Of a DNA stretch of 64,000 bases, positions 10,913-20,674 are shown piece after piece. Origin of the DNA: Diploptera punctata (Eukaryota; Arthropoda; Insecta; Blattodea; Blaberidae); the NCBI GenBank assembly GCA_030220185.1, contig JASPKZ010005705.1, positions 979,501 to 1,043,500 of the forward strand, read 5' to 3'. Under the pieces are notes generated by a model, which had not been told where the DNA came from, ran no database searches, and saw nothing but the letters and a program-made list of their open reading frames with translations. Within the stretch, counting starts at the first letter, position 1, and each line of letters starts with the position of its first letter. The position numbers were made by a program, and so were the translations under genes.

Positions 10913-11580
10913 TAACCTAACGGGCACACGACGTTTTGCCTATGCGCGGTTGGGCGTTCCACAGCCGGTATTGCTCGTAAATAAACTCTGCATGTAAAGC
11001 ATGTATGAAAATCTTACCTTATACTGTGCTGTTAGCGCTAGACGTATAATCGGTCCAATATTTTACGAGCATACTATACATGCAGAGAGGCACCGAAATG
11101 ACATTTTAACCCCATTTTTATGAACTGACAGAAGAATAGAAATAATAAGGGTGGTTTCAACAAGATTCTGCACTGCTCATACAGCAGAGAAGTCCATGAA
11201 TAAAATTAGAAAAGTGTTTCATGATAGAGTGATTAGTGCTGGTGTATGGCCCCCTCGCTTCCCTGATATAACAGTGTGTGTTTTTTACTTGTGGGGTAAC
11301 CTGAAAGACAAAGTTTACAGGACAAATCCTCATACATTGGAAGAACTAGAACAAAATATTAGAAATGAAATCGGAAACATTACAGTGACCCAACTAAATC
11401 AAGTGAATCAGAATGTGTTTTCGATATAATGCCTGTTAGCCGAGGGTAGACGACATTTCCAGCGTCTTCTATAAGGTGGGATTTTTATACATGCTTTAAG
11501 CACGGAGTTTATGTAGGAGCAAAGCCGGCTGTAGCACACCCAATCGCGCAAAGGCAAAACGCCGTGTGCCCGTTAGGTTA
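10913..11580 (+). mobile_element. Deleted mariner-like element with long TIRs
   Basis: The ends form an imperfect inverted repeat of about 113 bp beginning TAACCTAACGGGCACACG, at 10913 and reversed at 11580, with TA on each side. The interior keeps only the 3' part of a transposase gene. At 668 bp it is half the length of the complete element at 5007-6350, so it is an internal-deletion derivative that would need an outside transposase. Confidence 0.87.
11150..11430 (+). pseudogene. Mariner-like transposase, C-terminal remnant
   Basis: The frame encodes a decayed TAHTAEKSM segment, then WPPRFPDITVCVFYLWGNLKDKVY, here cited only as the PPRxPDxTxCxFYLWG motif that holds the third catalytic Asp. 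In this copy the residue after Cys is Val rather than Asp. The N-terminal DNA-binding domain and first catalytic Asp are deleted. Confidence 0.85.
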
Positions 11581-11582
11581 TA

Positions 11583-11894
11583 AATGAAGATAACCTGTAG
11601 ATTAACGTATCTCCGTGGTCGAATAATTATGCGATGTTAAATCATAACTGGTTCACTTAATAAAACTACGAAGCACTGACCAGGCACTGAATCGAGTTAT
11701 GCACTTTAAATAATATCGTTGCACTTCTGTTACTAATTCAAAATATAAGTCTAAATACACCAAGATGGTGGTCTAGCAACCTCCCTCGCAAGATACTTGG
11801 ATGTGACGCTAAGAATATGCGGAATACTAAACATTCTGGAAATATTTACATGTTTGGTAGCACTAACAACTTTGAGTGCACCAAAGAATACACT
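11583..11894. other. Unassigned sequence
   Basis: Spacer between the mariner-like derivative and an RTE-A copy. Nothing recognised. Confidence 0.3.
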
Positions 11895-12690
11895 AACTCA
11901 CTGGCACTACTGAACCCGTAGGTTCATGGCCGCGTGGACATAAGCACCCCATATATCCCTATCCTGAGCTAATGTTTTCCAAACATTCTCTGTATAATCT
12001 ACTTCTCTCAAATCATAGTTAATGTTATTCTCCCACCTCATTCTTGGTCTTCAAACTGGGCGTTTTCCCTCTGGTCTTCCTACAAAAAGCTTCCATGCAC
12101 GCCTTTCATTCCCCATTCGGCCACATGTAATGCCCATCGTAGTCTACGAGACTTAACTGTTCTTAATATATCTGGCTTCTATAAAGACAATGAAGTTCAC
12201 TCTTATGTAGCCTTCTCCATTCACCTGTCTGAGCATCGCTCTTTGGTAACAAAAAAAATCCTAAGAACTTTATTCTCAAATACTCGTAATCTCCTTTCCT
12301 GCCTTAAAGTAAGAGTTCATGTTTCGCATCCATATAATATAACTGGTAGAATAACAGTTTTACATATTTTGTGTTCAACGTTTTTTGAAAGAAGTTGGGA
12401 CGCCGAGAGTATCTGTAATGCATAATAGCACGCATTTCCAGAATTGAGCCTATGTTTAATTTCTATCTGTGTATCTCATTTGTTAATATTGTTCCTAAAT
12501 ATTTGAATTCAGCCACTTCCTCAAAATTTCCCTCATTTGTTATTAACTTTCCCATTCCAATATATAAAGTATTTATATGTGTGACCATACATTTAGCGTT
12601 ATTGATATTTACTTCCAGTCCCAATTTCTTAGTGTTACTCAATAGTATGTGCCCAATATATCATCTGCCAAAAAGAAATTTTAAATGAAA
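11895..12690 (-). mobile_element. RTE-A LINE, 3' 0.8 kb
   Basis: The 3' end at 11895 has a CACTAACTCACTGGC tail and the hairpin GAACC-UACG-GGUUC (11912-11925). Coding phrases on the minus strand run in the reference order: C-terminal tail, LYGCETW region (decayed), FKYLGT, then LLSNTKKLGLEVN near 12630. It breaks shortly after a residual ADD-like phrase near 12660. Many stops; the copy is old. Confidence 0.85.
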
Positions 12691-12886
12691 ATATACCACC
12701 AGAAATGTTCAGAATATCCTAAATAAATTAATAAGGCACTACTTCGTATTTAACAATAACAGGTCACTACACATTTGGCCAAATTGCCTAAGTGCAAAGG
12801 TGTACTAAATGCAATACAACATTACAATGTAAATTATGTCAAACCAAAAAATACAAATTTTAGATATAAAGAAGATAATAAACAAA

Positions 12887-13547
12887 CTAAACAATCGTTT
12901 TATCACATAAATTAATTTTGCGAGGTATTTCCATAACTTATCACTACCAACATGATCGAACGCCTTTTCAAAATCAATAAGCGCAACATGTGTCTGTAGG
13001 TTATGTTCTCTTATTTTTTCAAATATTTGCTGTAATACGAATAAATTATCTGTTGTTGATCGTTCCGTTCTAAAGCCACTTTGTTCTTCTTCTAGTATTG
13101 CTTCTGCTATTATTTTAAGTCTTTTATTTATAAACAAATAAACAAGAAGAGATACTAGATTGAAGTTTTATAAAACATTGTCAGTTCTTGCATTGCTTTA
13201 TGGGAGTGAAACTTGGGTAATGACCAAAAAATTACTAAGTAGAAAACATAGCGTGGAAATATACTTCCTTAGAAGAACAAAATACTGCACAAAATTGGAT
13301 CAGATACAGAGTGGAGATATAATAACAGAGTTAAATATATATCCATTGAATGATAAACTCATGGAATATAGAGATAAATGGTTAAAACATGTAGAAAGAA
13401 TGAATATAACAAGATTACCAAAAGCAGCATTTAACTACAAGCCAAGAGGTTCAAGAAATGTGGAAAGGCTAGTGTAAAGATGGACAGAACAACTGTGAGA
13501 CGGAAGAGGCAATTTGCGTAGCCCGTGAAGTGAAGAAGAAGAAGGTG
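12887..13547 (+). mobile_element. RTE-B LINE with 5' inversion (twin priming)
   Basis: The right part (13145-13547, plus strand) encodes the C-terminal RT region with YGSETWVMT and LRRTK, then the tail domain and a GAAGAAGAAG 3' tail. The left part (13137-12887, minus strand) encodes the earlier RT region: EEEQSGFRTERSTTDN and IDFEKAFDHVGSDKLW. The 5'-most codons lie next to the junction, which is what twin priming produces. A 9-bp direct repeat ATAAACAAA at 12878-12886 and 13548-13556 would be the target duplication. Confidence 0.8.
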
Positions 13548-13674
13548 ATAAACAAATCGTCCACAGTCCACGAAACATAACTCCTTAGATTACATCTCGC
13601 TTATCATAAACTTCATTTAGTTCGCTGCATTGTTGTCTTTCCCGAACTGCAATTCGCTCCTATTTGATCCAGAA

Positions 13675-13770
13675 ATGTTCCCAAGAACTTTATTCTCAAA
13701 TAATCGTGATCTTTTATCTTCCCTTAAAGTAAGTACCATGTTTCGCATCCATATAACTGAAAGATTATAC
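13675..13770 (-). mobile_element. RTE-A LINE, short internal fragment
   Basis: Matches the complement of the segment encoding FENKVLRKI and the upstream TLREER region of the reference copy. Truncated at both ends. Confidence 0.65.
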
Positions 13771-14054
13771 GTTTAAATGCTTTTTTAGAGAATTTATAAT
13801 AGCATGTAATGCAATTTATTTTATATATAGAATATTAAACTTACGTTAAATTCAATTGGAGAATCCAATGTACTCCCTTACAGACCAAAGCAACTATACA
13901 TATTTGTAAAATAACTTTAGGATGTCTTGTACTTTTGTTTTTTTTAAATACTTATTTTTCCGGGAAACCGGAGTTTTTATAATACATTGAAATTAATCAA
14001 AATATTTTTATGATTTATTTTAATATGATTTTAATGGTTAGAATATTATTTGTC

Positions 14055-14578
14055 ACTAGCTAATATATGGTGTGCGCTCCTACGCCTAAATAAATTAAAT
14101 GTGTTTTTTATGTTTAGTTGAATAAGAAAAAAGAAAAATAATTATATATTTATATCGGAATTATTTTTTAGATACCCGTGTTGATTATTCGGCGTTGCCC
14201 GAGAATCTACTTATCCTGAACTTCTTGGCATCAATGAGCTGAAAGACAAACATTATTATTATGAGTTATCAGTAAAAGATAGACATCTATTATCGCGGAC
14301 TGTTTTGTAGATTTTTTTAGATATTCAATTCTGTGTACATTCATTTGTATATTTGTTATGGCTTAAGCAGCGTAAGACATTTAAGCGTCCAAAAAAGCCA
14401 ATATGTATGGTACACCGATGCCTTTTGTTAGCTTCGGCCCTATAGTACGTAGGTAATATGTTATATACGTGTATTATACCAGAAAAATTGTATAAATGAT
14501 GAAAAAAATCTCATTCAAATCGGTCAAGTAGTTTTTGAATCCACAAAGGACAAACACACTCATATTCATTTTTATATA
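14055..14578 (+). repeat. Dispersed repeat ending in a LINE-like 3' motif (copy 1)
   Basis: Shares ordered blocks with 20675-21195: TAAATAAATTAAATGTG, GATTATTCGGCGTTGCCC, AAAGATAGACAT, TTAGATATTCAATT, GGCCCTATAGTACGTA, TCAAATCGGTCAAG and the ending TTTTTATATA. The block reading roughly ATTCAAATCGGTCAAGTAG then ACAAACACACTCAT resembles the 3' ends of some insect LINEs. This is an impression, since no coding part is attached. A mariner-like element begins exactly at its end. Confidence 0.65.
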
Positions 14579-15275
14579 CAGGGTGTTGCAAAAAATACTG
14601 ACAGCGAGGTGATATATTGAGATATGTTGATCATTTTTAATAAGGTGCACATGTCCGGAAATGATGCGTTTTCACACTATAAGTAGATAACTTCTCAAGA
14701 GTTCCGTTAGTTGGCTTTCAAGTCTCAATACTTGACAATACTCTCACGGTCACATATATTTTCAAAATATCCACCTCCCATCTCATTGCAGAGCGTACAT
14801 CGGCGGTGTAGTGATTGGCGCACACGTTCAAATACGCCTGGCCTCGTTTGAATTATTTCTGTAGCATCGTGGATTCGGGCTATAAGACCCATGCGTGACT
14901 ACTGGAGTCTGATAAACAGAATGTTTCATGTCGCCCCACAAAAAGTAGTCGAGAGAGTTAAGATCAGGTGATCAGAGGCCATGGGACTGGTTCCCCTCGA
15001 TCTGGATACGTGGTATCCAAATGTCTCCTCATATTGGCATGGAAGTGAGCTGGAGCTCCGTAATGTTGCAGCCACATTCCCTTGTGAAGCCACGTATTAC
15101 AGGTTCCATACTTGTGAGTCTTCTAATCCTTCGAACTTCACTGACCTTGCGACATAATTAACTAGTCATAGTGTGAAAACGTATCATTTCCGGACATTGG
15201 TACCTTATTAAAAATGCTTAACTTATCTCAATATACCATCTGATCTCCGTTGTCGGTTTTTTTCGAAACACCCTG
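14579..15275 (-). mobile_element. Deleted mariner-like element with long TIRs
   Basis: The ends are imperfect inverted repeats of about 110 bp (CAGGGTGTTGCAAAAA against CAGGGTGTTTCGAAAA), including the shared words TCCGGAAATGAT and CGTTTTCACACTAT. TA lies at 14577-14578 and 15276-15277. On the minus strand the interior encodes pieces of a transposase: SLDYFLWGDMKH just after the third catalytic position, then a decayed RRCTLCNEMGG-type C-terminus. The length is 697 bp, with the N-terminal half absent. Confidence 0.85.
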
Positions 15276-15299
15276 TATAAAGACTACCATTACTAAATA

Positions 15300-15555
15300 T
15301 CAGAGTTGATATTGTAGCCTGTCATAGAGCTGTATTCCGAGACAGTTGGTATTAATTAATTCATCCATCCATAAATGAATCTAATGACCTATATTCTGGT
15401 ATATATCTACATATTTATTTCATCCTTCTATATTTGTCTACATTTCCATCTCTCTCTCTTCGTATATTTATCCATTCATTCATCCATCGGTCCGTCCGTC
15501 TGTCTGTCTATCCAAGCGTCCAACTACCTACCTATCAATATATCGGTACATCATA
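15300..15555. repeat. Cryptic simple sequence (CATC/TCTG/TATC)
   Basis: The stretch 15360-15545 is a drifting mix of CCATCCAT, CTATATT, TCTCTCT and GTCCGTCTGTCTG words, typical of decayed microsatellites. The open frame across it is an artefact. Confidence 0.6.
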
Positions 15556-15557
15556 TA

Positions 15558-16621
15558 CAGGGAGTTCGGAAAATCCCGTTAATACTTCTAGGGCTTCTAG
15601 AGGGGATTAAGTAGATAACATTTTGAATATGACCAGCCTCATTGGCTAGTGGTCAGTGTTTCTGGCTACTGTTCATGAGGTCCCGGATTCGATTCCCGGT
15701 CAAACTATAGAAATTTTTCCTTGATGGGAATCATTACTGTTTTTGTCCATGGTCTAGAATTTAGGTTAAGTTTAGGTTAAGAACTCTCCTGGCGCTTCAT
15801 TATCATTTATCACCCATCATAACATCGGGGTAACGTAACCCTCCCTTCTAGGCGACCCAACTTCAGAAGTGGGTTACTACGCCAATGCCAGGAAAGAACA
15901 CCAGAAATGTCGAAAAGACAACCTGGGGCATTGAATAAAAGAACATTTTGAATATAACAGTTTGTTCGGGTACGTGCCGTTTTTCCTGCTGCAGGTATAA
16001 CAAGTTTGCATTAAGAATTTAAATCTCCCGCGTCTCTCAGAGATAAATCGATAGTAATTTTATGCTTTATTACTCAATTACAGTTACATAACCCAACATT
16101 CACTTATTTCGTGACAATGTCCACTGTCAAGGGAAAATAAAGAAGCTTCACTTAGCCAATGTAGAATAAACTTTTAATCATAAACTAACCAAACATATCT
16201 ACTGTAGGCCTATTTATCACTGTTGTTAGTTCTTATCTAGTACAACAACAGTTCAATGTGGCGAACACCAAGCTCGGTGCACACTTTGTATATGCGAATC
16301 ATGTCCTGGTACAATTGCTTGCTCCATCTCCATCATATTCTTACTGTGACGAAGTGAAGTTTCTTTTTATCCCTTGACATTGGACATTGTTAAGGGATCA
16401 GTGAATGTTGGGTTGTGTAAATGCAATTACTTGAGTTATAAATAATTAAATTACTATCTATTTATCCCCGGTAAACACGCGAGATTTGACCGCTTAATGC
16501 GAACTTGTACCTGGAGCACAAAACGGCACGTTTCCGGACAAAGATTCCTATTCAAAAAATGATCAACCCAGTTCCTCTACGAGCCACCTAAGTTTGTAAT
16601 GACAATTTTTCTTAAACTCTG
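15558..16621 (-). mobile_element. TA-flanked non-autonomous element with ~300-bp TIRs
   Basis: The left end CAGGGAGTTCGG (15558) pairs with the right end CAGAGTTTAAG (complement of 16621), and similarity between the arms continues for about 300 bp with gaps (shared words TTCTAG, GTAGAGG, GTGCCGTTTT, ACCCAACATTCACT). TA flanks both ends. A minus-strand frame at about 16330-16240 reads like a transposase C-terminus (YQDMIRIYKVCTELG). Without the nested SINE-4 it would be 739 bp, close to the other deleted mariner-like copies. Confidence 0.75.
15631..15941 (+). mobile_element. SINE-4, tRNA-derived, complete
   Basis: The tRNA-like head contains TTGGCTAGTGG (A box) and GGATTCGATTCCC (B box). The body carries AACTCTCCTGGCGC, AACATCGGGGTAACG and ACACCAGAAATGTCG. 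A perfect 14-bp target duplication AACATTTTGAATAT lies at 15617-15630 and 15942-15955, which defines a 311-bp insertion inside the TA-flanked element. Confidence 0.93.
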
Positions 16622-16633
16622 TACATAAATTCT

Positions 16634-17413
16634 GCATTGTAGCCGAGAGATTTAAGGCATCATGCCTTCTTATAGAACTATTGAATTTGCGCTAATTCTA
16701 CTCACATTTGAGAAAGAAATTTTATCTTAGGATTTTTGTAAGTATGGGACCGGTGCCCATGTAACACAGTGAGGAATTTGGGTAACTACAATAAGTAGCG
16801 ACCCAAATTTGAGAAACCTAGCTCTAAGTGCTGGGGAAGTGATATGTTGACCACATGACACCCCTATACTACACTCTAATTCAACCCAGGAAGTTACAAC
16901 AGACCTTATGGGCTACGCCAGTGTCCCTTACGTACAGAGGGTAGATGTTGCGAAACTCATAATAACGGTATTTGTTTGTTTATGGAGGGGTGGAGGGGCA
17001 AGGTTAGCAGTACTTTTTTCAAATATATGTACTATACATTAAAAAACGCAGTTTTCATTTTACGGCATGCAAACTAGTTTTATAGTAAATATGAGTCGAC
17101 ACTTTCACACATAATTATACAGATTCGCACGAGCTCAGTGACAAGTGGTAACTATTTTTTCCTTTAAGAGGGAGTGACTTGGACGGCTACAACTTAAAAC
17201 CCTGTACCTGCTGTGTTGCAATTTTCGGTTTTATATAAGGATTTTTTCAAGAAAATACTATTAAAATGGCAACCCAGTTCCCTATTCAAAACACACCGTA
17301 ACTTCCTGGGTTGAATCTGACTGTAGTTAGAAGATTGTCCAACTCTGTGATTAATACATGTGGATGTGAGATCAGAAGCTGGCTGGTAGGCCAGGGACTT
17401 CTAGGCTGATAGG
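16634..17413 (+). mobile_element. SINE-2, interrupted by MITE-1
   Basis: The decayed head TAGCCGAGAGATT and the body words GGACCGGTGCCCA, ACAATAAGTAGCG and ACCACATGACACCCCTA run up to 16871. After MITE-1 the SINE body resumes with AACTCTGTGATTAATACATGTGGATGTGA and ends GGGACTTCTAGGCTG. The SINE must predate the MITE. Confidence 0.85.
16872..17323. mobile_element. MITE-1 copy 1 (TA target)
   Basis: 452 bp. The terminal inverted repeats are about 27 bp (CACTCTAATTCAACCC... and CAGTCAGATTCAACCC..., then AGGAAGTTAC in both). TA lies at 16870-16871 and 17324-17325. No transposase motif in any frame. The interior aligns along its length with 42946-43396 (TTTGTTTGTT, AGTCGACACTTTCACAC, GCACGAGCTCAGTGACAAG). 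Confidence 0.9.
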
Positions 17414-17734
17414 AATAAACTAAATACAGGGACAAAATGTAAAAAATATATAATTGTAAGTTAAAGGAAACTATTAAAAAAGACGGGATCTATAATCCCC
17501 ACACCCCAATGATTTCATAAGACCTATAAAGTGTCATTTTATCACTTTACTTACAGCGTACAATGTACAGATATGTCAAATAAAAATCTTTCTTATTCTT
17601 TATTAAGAATTTCTCTACAATACAGTAGTTTTCCTACAGCACATCGTAAATTTTACTCCATAAATACCTATTATCTGCATCATTCTGTTACTTCCCTCGA
17701 CACCATACTCCTATACACTCTTTTAGTCTCCCCT

Positions 17735-17940
17735 TTCTACTGTTACCCTCAGTTTCAAAATTTAATAAATCTTAGGTATCCTGTCATCTGACATCTTTAC
17801 GTGACCAAACAATTTCAGTCTTCTTTCTTCAATTACTTGTAGAACAACTTTTTGAACATCCATTATTTTTCTAACTATGATATTTATAATATTGCCTCTT
17901 ATTAAATTTCTATAAACACTCCAAATAAAAATAAGACATT
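17735..17940 (-). mobile_element. RTE-like LINE, C-terminal fragment
   Basis: On the minus strand it encodes VLQVIEERRLKLFGHVKMSDDRIPK, cited here by its core RRLxxFGHVKxxSDDRIPK, typical of the domain that follows the RT in these LINEs. It breaks at about 17940, where the inverted-repeat composite begins. Confidence 0.7.
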
Positions 17941-17945
17941 CAAAT

Positions 17946-18195
17946 GATGATCTTGCTGAAGATTTCGGGCTGTAGGCCGTGGTCGTGAGGCTTGTAGTTC
18001 CCCGACGTTTCGCCAAAGTCGGGGTCTGGCATCCTCAAGGGTTGTCTTGAGACTGGCAATTCTGTCCAGTGTCTGTCCTATTTATACGTTCACCGCGATG
18101 TGCTCGTAAGTTATATCTGCTTTTCATTGGTCAGCGGTAAGGAATTCCATTGTTCCACTGAGATTGTTGTTTGATAGTCTAGTCGACTGTACTTG
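17946..18195 (-). repeat. Left arm of inverted-repeat composite
   Basis: Complementary over its length to 20238-20562, apart from a tandem unit present once here and twice there. Read on the minus strand it holds GACCAATGA (CCAAT-like), TATAAATA (complement of 18079-18086), a hairpin region GAGGATGCC...GGCGAAACGTCGG (18039-18005) and AACTACAAGCC. The right arm suggests what the ancestral unit looked like. Confidence 0.85.
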
Positions 18196-18259
18196 TAGAG
18201 GTTTACATTTTGGATACCGGTTCTAAAAAACGCAAAATGTAAACCTCTACAAGTACAGT
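18186..18259. repeat. Perfect 27-bp inverted repeat, 20-nt loop
   Basis: Arms at 18186-18212 and 18233-18259 are exact complements, with TAGAGGTTTACATTTTG in the left arm. A related but separate pair is formed by GATAGTCTAGTCGACTG at about 18169 and its complement at about 18911-18926. Confidence 0.9.
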
Positions 18260-18960
18260 AGTAGTAGTAGTTATGTAATGGAAATTGTGTCACTTCTGGA
18301 ACTTCCTTTTTATATCCATCGAGGAAAACATCCATTTTTGTGGAAGTCGTCCTTGACCAATGGGAATCGTTCAATTGTGAACTACAATTTCCGGCTATTC
18401 TTAGGGATTTCCAACCCTCTTTAGCCCTTGTGAATTAATTATATCGTCGTAGTTATTTAATAATTTGTCATTACGAACTTATTTGTTCGTATTCTCATTT
18501 ATTATAATGTATATCCTCTGCCCACGATAACTAGCCGCAGTCCGGTGTCAAAGGTCTGGTGTTTGGACACTCCAATCCTTCAATCAGTTTCTAGTTGAAT
18601 TTCATTGAAGTTCTAGTTGTTTGACTTGAGGGCAAGAGCGGGAAGTCAAGTCGGCATTCCAATCAGAAATGGCTCTTTTGAATTTAGAATATTTATTGGA
18701 CTTTGATGACTTTACTAGTGGATGCTAGGGGACCACTCCGGAATTTGCCTTAACATCAAGGGAAACTACTAAAAACCTTAATAGAGTGGCTTGAATTTAA
18801 TAAAATTCGATCCAAATTGAACAGCTTTTTGCTCCAATTGGAGAAATTTAAGATGTAACAGGGCACTTCCTATTTTCATCATGGGTGCACATACACTCTA
18901 CTACAAGTACAGTCGACTAGACTATCCTAAAGCAATTATTTAAGGTGTGGATTTGGTACC
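18260..18960. other. Interior of inverted-repeat composite, unassigned
   Basis: Bounded by inverted copies of a segment containing CTAGTCGACTGTACTTGTAG. No protein motif recognised. A minus-strand open frame over 18374-18111 crosses the repeat arms and is not credible. Confidence 0.35.
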
Positions 18961-19125
18961 GACCTTACGAAGGTCTTGACCCGATAACTTCATGTGCTTG
19001 TAGGAAGGTGGTGGCGAAATTGTGTGTTATGCTGTGTAGAGTGCTCCTCTAAACAGTTGTCTTCTTCAGGTGAGCTTGTCGGTCTTGAAAAACGGCTTTT
19101 TCTTGTAGTGTCAGGATCTTGCAGT

Positions 19126-20240
19126 CTAAGTTCTAGATGAGACTTGAGTATTCACAAAGGATAGTGTGGTTTGAAGGACTTGAGGGTTTTGAAGGATGGT
19201 GGTGAGGAGAACAAGGAGGGATTGGAGTATATTCTCCGGCGGGTTCTGAGAAGGTAAGGGAGGGAAGTTTTCTTCGGTCTTTTGAGGTGTTCTTGGAGTG
19301 GTTTTTGAAGTGATTTCAGGCTTTCTCGTGGTAGATGGTATGCTTGTTCCTTGCGTTTGTCTCATTTTCAGATACTTCTGGAATGATGGACATTTTCGAT
19401 GACTTGCTGCATGATCTGCGTTGCAGTTGGTACACTTGACTTCCGTCTGGGTGCAGTCGGAGACTCTGTGGTTTCCGGAACATCTGACGCATTTTGTGTC
19501 TCGAAAGCAGAATTCTGCAATATGTCCAAAGCCTTGACATTGAAGCACTGGGTGCCTCCTGTGGGTTTCCGATAAGGTTCCAATCTGATTCGGATGTTGA
19601 ATAGCTCTTTTAGATTTTCTTCGATTTTTTCCTTGATGTCTGGTGTTTTGTGGAGTGTTAGGATGTAAATAGGAAGCTCTATCTTCTTCTTTACTCCTTC
19701 TATGAAGACTTGTCTTTCAATGCTTCTTAATTCTTTGACGGGCAGGTTCCTACTCATAATTTCATCATATACTTCATGTGTTGTGATGGACTTTGGAAGT
19801 CCCTTCACAACTAGTTTGATGATAGGAGGCCTGCCGTAGCCATGGGTATAAAACTGAGTCTCAGATTTCTTGAGCTCTTTGTAAGCTCGCCGATAGGCCG
19901 CTTTTGTTGAGGTCCTAATGGTGAGAACGCCCTGGTTGTACTTCATGTGTACTTCATTTTTGTTTCCTGCAGTGATGCTTTCCAATTTTAGTGGCGTGAT
20001 GTCTTTGGAATATACCACTAAGGGAGGTGGAGTTTCTGCCTTTTCTTCGTACAGATGTTCAAACAGATTTCTTGTTTCTATTGGTGTTCGTTGTTTATAG
20101 TGGTGTTGGTTAGTTCTAGCAGTGCGACGTGCTGGCGGGTGGACGAATCCATCCCGGTCTTGCATTTCTGCGTAGTGCTTCTTTCGACGAGGTGCTCTAG
20201 TTGCCAGCTCGATCCAGCAGAACAGAATGAGAATCATGAC
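19126..20240 (-). pseudogene. Jockey-like LINE ORF1 (zinc-knuckle Gag-like protein)
   Basis: Encodes an RNA-binding ORF1 protein expected to package LINE RNA. Minus-strand order: a variable N-terminus (GFVHPPARR near 20150), a central domain with LKLESITAGNKNEVHMK and IIKLVVKGLPKSITTHEV, then three CCHC-type knuckles (CQGFGHIAEFC, CVRCSGNHRVSDC, CTNCNADHAASHRKC), then a Pro/Thr-rich C-terminus ending at 19126. One base is missing near 19541, inside the first knuckle, so its first Cys falls out of frame. The ORF could run past 20240 in the same frame, but that part lies in the repeat arm and is probably not native. No ORF2 follows; only about 165 bp separate the stop from the inverted repeat. 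Confidence 0.85.
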
Positions 20241-20562
20241 TAGACTATCAAACAACAATCTCAGTGGAACAATGGAAGTCCTTACCGCTGACCAATCAGA
20301 AGGCAGATATAACGTACAGTCGACTAGACCACCATACAGCAATCTCATTGGAGCAATGGAAGTCCGTAACGCTGACCAATCAGAAGGCAGATATAACTTA
20401 CGAACCCATCGCGGTGAACGTATAAATAGGACAGACAGTGGACAGAATTGCCAATCTCAAGACAACCCTTGAGGATGCCAGACGCAGTCTTTGGCGAAAC
20501 GTCGGGGAACTACAAGCCTCACGACCATGGCCTACAGCCCGAAAATCTTCAGCAAGATCATC
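20238..20562 (+). repeat. Right arm of inverted-repeat composite
   Basis: The plus-strand order is two tandem units of about 80 bp (20238-20321 and 20322-20399), each with GACCAATCAG, then a TATA box, GACAGAATTGCC, the hairpin GAGGATGCCAGAC...GGCGAAACGTCGG, AACTACAAGCCTCACGACC and CAAGATCATCATAG. A related inverted pair occurs at 56745-57020. Beyond 20562 the conserved flank GCAACTCCGGCC continues to about 20600. Confidence 0.85.
20371..20430 (+). promoter_or_regulatory. Candidate Pol II promoter (CCAAT + TATA)
   Basis: CCAAT at 20376-20380 (another at 20292-20296) and TATAAATA at 20421-20428, 41 bp apart. The same TATA word sits in the opposite orientation in the left arm. Both point outward, away from the ORF1 pseudogene, so if active they would transcribe the arms and flanks, not ORF1. 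Confidence 0.45.
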
Positions 20563-20674
20563 ATAGCAACTCCGGCCGTGAAAGTCTACGTGAATACAAA
20601 ACATTCAAATGTTTAATCCTAAAATTTGTAATATATTATATTGATACATCACTTGGTTAATTTATTAAATATTA

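Noticed and set aside
15375..15614. 79-codon frame with transmembrane-like composition
   Set aside because: It is a translation of drifting CTAT/CATC simple sequence.
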